Source of the DNA: an uncultured Actinomycetes bacterium
GTDB lineage: Bacteria; Actinomycetota; Actinomycetes; S36-B12
NCBI GenBank assembly: GCA_903848435.1
Contig: CAINGG010000356.1
Coordinates: 1 to 8,061, forward strand
Direction: 5' to 3'
DNA length: 8,061 bases
How positions within the stretch are numbered: position 1 is the stretch's first letter; each line of letters begins with the position of its first letter. Below the pieces are notes generated by a model that was not told the origin of the DNA, did not search any database, and saw only the letters and a program-made list of their open reading frames with translations. Shown piece after piece: positions 5,214 to 8,061 of the stretch. A program made the position numbers and the translations under genes.

Positions 5214-6453
5214 CGACGGCCTCGTGCGCGAGAGGAGCGGTCAGGCGCGAGGGCCAGGCGACCACGGCAAGTGCTCCGATGAGGAGTACGCCGCTCGCGA
5301 CAAGGCCGAGCAGGAGCGGCGACGGCCCGAGAGCGGCCAGGCGCGCCTCGCCGAGGCTTCCCGAGCAGAGCCAGCCGATGAGGGCGAGGCCGATACCGGC
5401 CGTCACCGACGAGAGTGCGGCGACGCCCGAGCCGCGCAGGCCGGTGTGACCGCGACGTCGCAGGAGCCAGCCGCAGCCGGCACCGGCGAGGACGCCGATG
5501 AGCGGAAGGGCGACGCCGAAGGCCGGCGCCTCCGACGGCAGTGCCGCGAGCAGGGGCAGGCCGGGCACCGTCGTCGCCGCGACATCGGACAGCGGTGCGA
5601 TGACATGGGAGTCACCGATCGAGAAGCCCGGGCCGAGGAGGTAGGCGGTGCCCCAGACGCTGACGACCGGGAGATAGGCCAGCGAGAGCACCGTCAGCAT
5701 GATGGCGCCGGCGACATCGGGCTGCAGTCGCGTGATCAGCAAGCCGACGTCAGGCATGTGCATCAGCAGCGAGGCCAGCACCGCGAGGGCACCCGCGGCG
5801 AGCAGGAGCAACGTGCCGGCGAGTGCGCCCGCGACGACGTCGCGTACGGCGGACGAGGTGCGCAGGGCTCCCGGCACCGCGGTCCGCAGCGCAACGACAG
5901 CGGTGATGACAAAGGCGAGGAGCGCGCACACGATGAGCGCGCGCAGCGGCGACACCCCCACATTGCGCGCGAGCAGGGCGACCAGTGCGGCAATGACGCC
6001 GTAGGTGACCGAAGCGGTGGCGGCGACGACCAGGGCTTCGCCGCGGCGACCGACGGCCGACGCATTGGCTGCCCAGCGTGCGGCGAAGGCCAGGAGCGCG
6101 ATGCTGATGAGACCGAAGCCCCAGGGCAGGAGCGTGACGGTGACGCCCTGGATCACCGGCGCCAGGCCCTGGCCCGCAAGCCACGCGCCTCCGGCGGCTT
6201 CCAGCATGGTCGAGGCCTCGAGCTCGGCTGCGGGGGCGAGCATCCACGCGGCGAGGCTGAGGAAGCCCAGTGACATGAGCGCGACACCGGCGGCGGCCGC
6301 GCCCCCGATGGCACCGGCGACGATGAGGGGCAATGGGTCATCGCCCTCGTGACGACGTCGGGGGGGCGAACTGCTGGAGCCCTCGACATCGACCACCGCG
6401 CGCCGTGGCGCAGGGCGAGGTCGCCTCGGGCGACGACCGGTCTCCAGGCTCAC
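5206..6453 (-). CDS. DUF6350 (PerM-like) polytopic membrane protein
   Basis: This is a 415-residue integral membrane protein. A cytoplasmic-looking N-terminal tail of about 40 residues is rich in Arg, Pro and Ser. Eight or nine hydrophobic segments follow, roughly at 41-72, 97-126, 140-162, 168-190, 205-230, 247-270, 311-331, 343-363 and 379-400. The family hallmark YLLGPGFSIGDSHVIAPLSD (271-290), followed by VPGLPLLAALPSEAP (296-310), identifies DUF6350. The M. tuberculosis member, PerM (Rv0955), also lies immediately upstream of purN-purH. It is reported to support cell division through the divisome protein FtsB. That function is from the literature and not visible in this sequence. The start is GTG at 6453 with GAGG eight bases upstream (6462-6465). 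The Arg-rich tail is poorly conserved in such proteins, so the exact start is less certain than the identity. Confidence 0.85.
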   Translation of the reverse strand: MSLETGRRPRRPRPAPRRAVVDVEGSSSSPPRRRHEGDDPLPLIVAGAIGGAAAAGVALMSLGFLSLAAWMLAPAAELEASTMLEAAGGAWLAGQGLAPVIQGVTVTLLPWGFGLISIALLAFAARWAANASAVGRRGEALVVAATASVTYGVIAALVALLARNVGVSPLRALIVCALLAFVITAVVALRTAVPGALRTSSAVRDVVAGALAGTLLLLAAGALAVLASLLMHMPDVGLLITRLQPDVAGAIMLTVLSLAYLPVVSVWGTAYLLGPGFSIGDSHVIAPLSDVAATTVPGLPLLAALPSEAPAFGVALPLIGVLAGAGCGWLLRRRGHTGLRGSGVAALSSVTAGIGLALIGWLCSGSLGEARLAALGPSPLLLGLVASGVLLIGALAVVAWPSRLTAPLAHEAVDG

Positions 6454-6533
6454 CGACCTAGCCTCGCAGTCAGCGCGTGACTATCCGGGGAACGGCACGC
6501 CCACCTGCCACACCCGTCACACGGGCGCGACGC
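6454..6533 (-). promoter_or_regulatory. sucD-DUF6350 intergenic region with two small inverted repeats
   Basis: These 80 bp contain a 5-bp stem with a 3-base loop (CCCGT at 6513-6517 against ACGGG at 6521-6525), starting 9 bases after the sucD stop. A second small inverted repeat, AGTCA at 6468-6472 against TGACT at 6478-6482, lies just before the DUF6350 ribosome site. The first could be a weak terminator for sucCD and the second an operator. Neither has a U-tract or a convincing -35/-10 pair nearby, so both roles are guesses. Confidence 0.25.
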
Positions 6534-7399
<866 letters not shown>

Positions 7400-7403
<4 letters not shown>

Positions 7404-8061
7404 GACGCACCTGCCGCAGCGAGCTGGGCCACGCGACGGGCCGCATCGTCCATCGTCTCGACCATCTCCACGAGCGGATGGCCGAAGTCGCGCAGGATCT
7501 GGCGTCCCTCGACCGCGTTGTTGCCGTCGATGCGGCACACGATGGGCTTGGTGACCGGCGCACCCTGATCGGCGAGCACGCCGATCGCCTGCACGATGCC
7601 GTTGGCCACGGCGTCGCACGACGTGATGCCGCCGAAGACGTTGACGAAGACAGCGCGCACGTCGGGGTCGTTGAGCACGATGTCGAGACCGTGCGACATG
7701 ACCTCCGCGCTCGCGCCTCCGCCGATGTCGAGGAAGTTGGCCGGTCGGATGCCGCCGAACTCCTCGCCCGCATAGGCCACGACGTCGAGCGTGCTCATGA
7801 CCAGGCCCGCACCATTGCCCACGATGCCCACCTCGCCGTCGAGCTTGACGTAGTTGAGGTCGAAGGACTTGGCGCGCAATTCGATCGGATCGGTGTCGTC
7901 TCGATCGACCAGATCGGCGTGGGAGGCATGGCGGTAGTGGGCGTTGTCGTCGAGGGTGACCTTGCCGTCGAGCGCGAGGACCCGGCCGTCGCCGTCCAGC
8001 ACCAGCGGATTGACCTCGACCAGCGTGGCGTCCTCGTCGACGAGCACGCGCCAGAGCTTCA
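7400..8061 (-). CDS. sucC: Succinyl-CoA synthetase beta subunit, C-terminal part (5' end outside window)
   Basis: About 219 C-terminal residues are visible. The N-terminal portion of the ATP-grasp domain, probably around 170 residues, lies beyond the right edge. The fragment opens in KLWR-VLVDEDATLVEVNPLV, the end of the ATP-grasp fold, whose Glu and Asn in EVNPLV are metal ligands in the family. The C-terminal ligase domain then shows GNGAGLVMSTLD, GGIRPANFLDIGGGA, VFVNVFGGITSCDAVANGI and CRIDGNNAVEGRQILRD, all standard SucC motifs. The reading frame is open to the window edge without a stop or frameshift. The GTG at 8047 is an internal valine codon and not a start. The partner subunit, sucD, follows at once through an ATGA overlap. 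Nucleotide preference (ADP or GDP) cannot be judged from the visible part. Confidence 0.97.

Noticed and set aside
4936..6273. A 445-codon open frame on the plus strand.
   Set aside because: It is antisense to DUF6350, a real membrane-protein frame. The product is an Arg/Gly/Glu/Asp-rich shadow.
8045..8047. GTG as a possible sucC start.
   Set aside because: The frame stays open upstream with KLWR, which continues the SucC ATP-grasp domain. The codon is an internal valine.

Overview
This 8.06 kb window looks like a core chromosomal segment of a high-G+C actinobacterium (Actinomycetota, probably class Actinomycetes). Support comes from the strong GC bias, GTG starts at five of the nine visible starts, and two membrane families typical of this phylum, DUF3017 and DUF6350/PerM-like. 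They sit in the places known from Mycobacterium and Streptomyces: DUF3017 beside folD, and DUF6350 between sucD and purN. I cannot resolve the genus.

All ten genes are on the minus strand, so they read from right to left. The order is sucC (3' part only, cut by the right edge), sucD, DUF6350/PerM-like membrane protein, RDD-family membrane protein, purN, purH, tandem-DUF606 (YdcZ-type) DMT transporter, folD, DUF3017 membrane protein, and mdh (only the first 26 codons, cut by the left edge). Packing is tight. sucC/sucD, purN/purH and folD/DUF3017 share 4-base ATGA or GTGA junctions, DUF6350 and RDD overlap by 8 bases, and purH/DMT and DMT/folD are 8-9 bases apart. The only gaps of any size are 39 bp before purN, 80 bp between sucD and DUF6350, and 168 bp between DUF3017 and mdh.

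The genes fall into two functional groups. sucC, sucD and mdh encode TCA-cycle enzymes. Between them lies a purine/one-carbon block: FolD makes 10-formyl-tetrahydrofolate, the formyl donor consumed by PurN (step 3) and PurH (the last two steps of IMP synthesis). Four small or medium membrane proteins are interleaved. The catalytic residues I could check in SucD, PurN, PurH and FolD are in place, so these enzymes look functional.

The most noteworthy non-coding structure is in the DUF3017-mdh gap: an inverted repeat with 21-base arms at 176-238, a GC hairpin next to it, and a 14-bp near-palindrome in the mdh leader. purN and folD lack a convincing Shine-Dalgarno sequence, and each has a TAnnnT hexamer exactly 6 bases before its start codon, suggesting possible leaderless transcripts. 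I found no CRISPR array, mobile element, RNA gene, toxin or defence system. This is mostly an ordinary housekeeping region, and the findings are scored accordingly.
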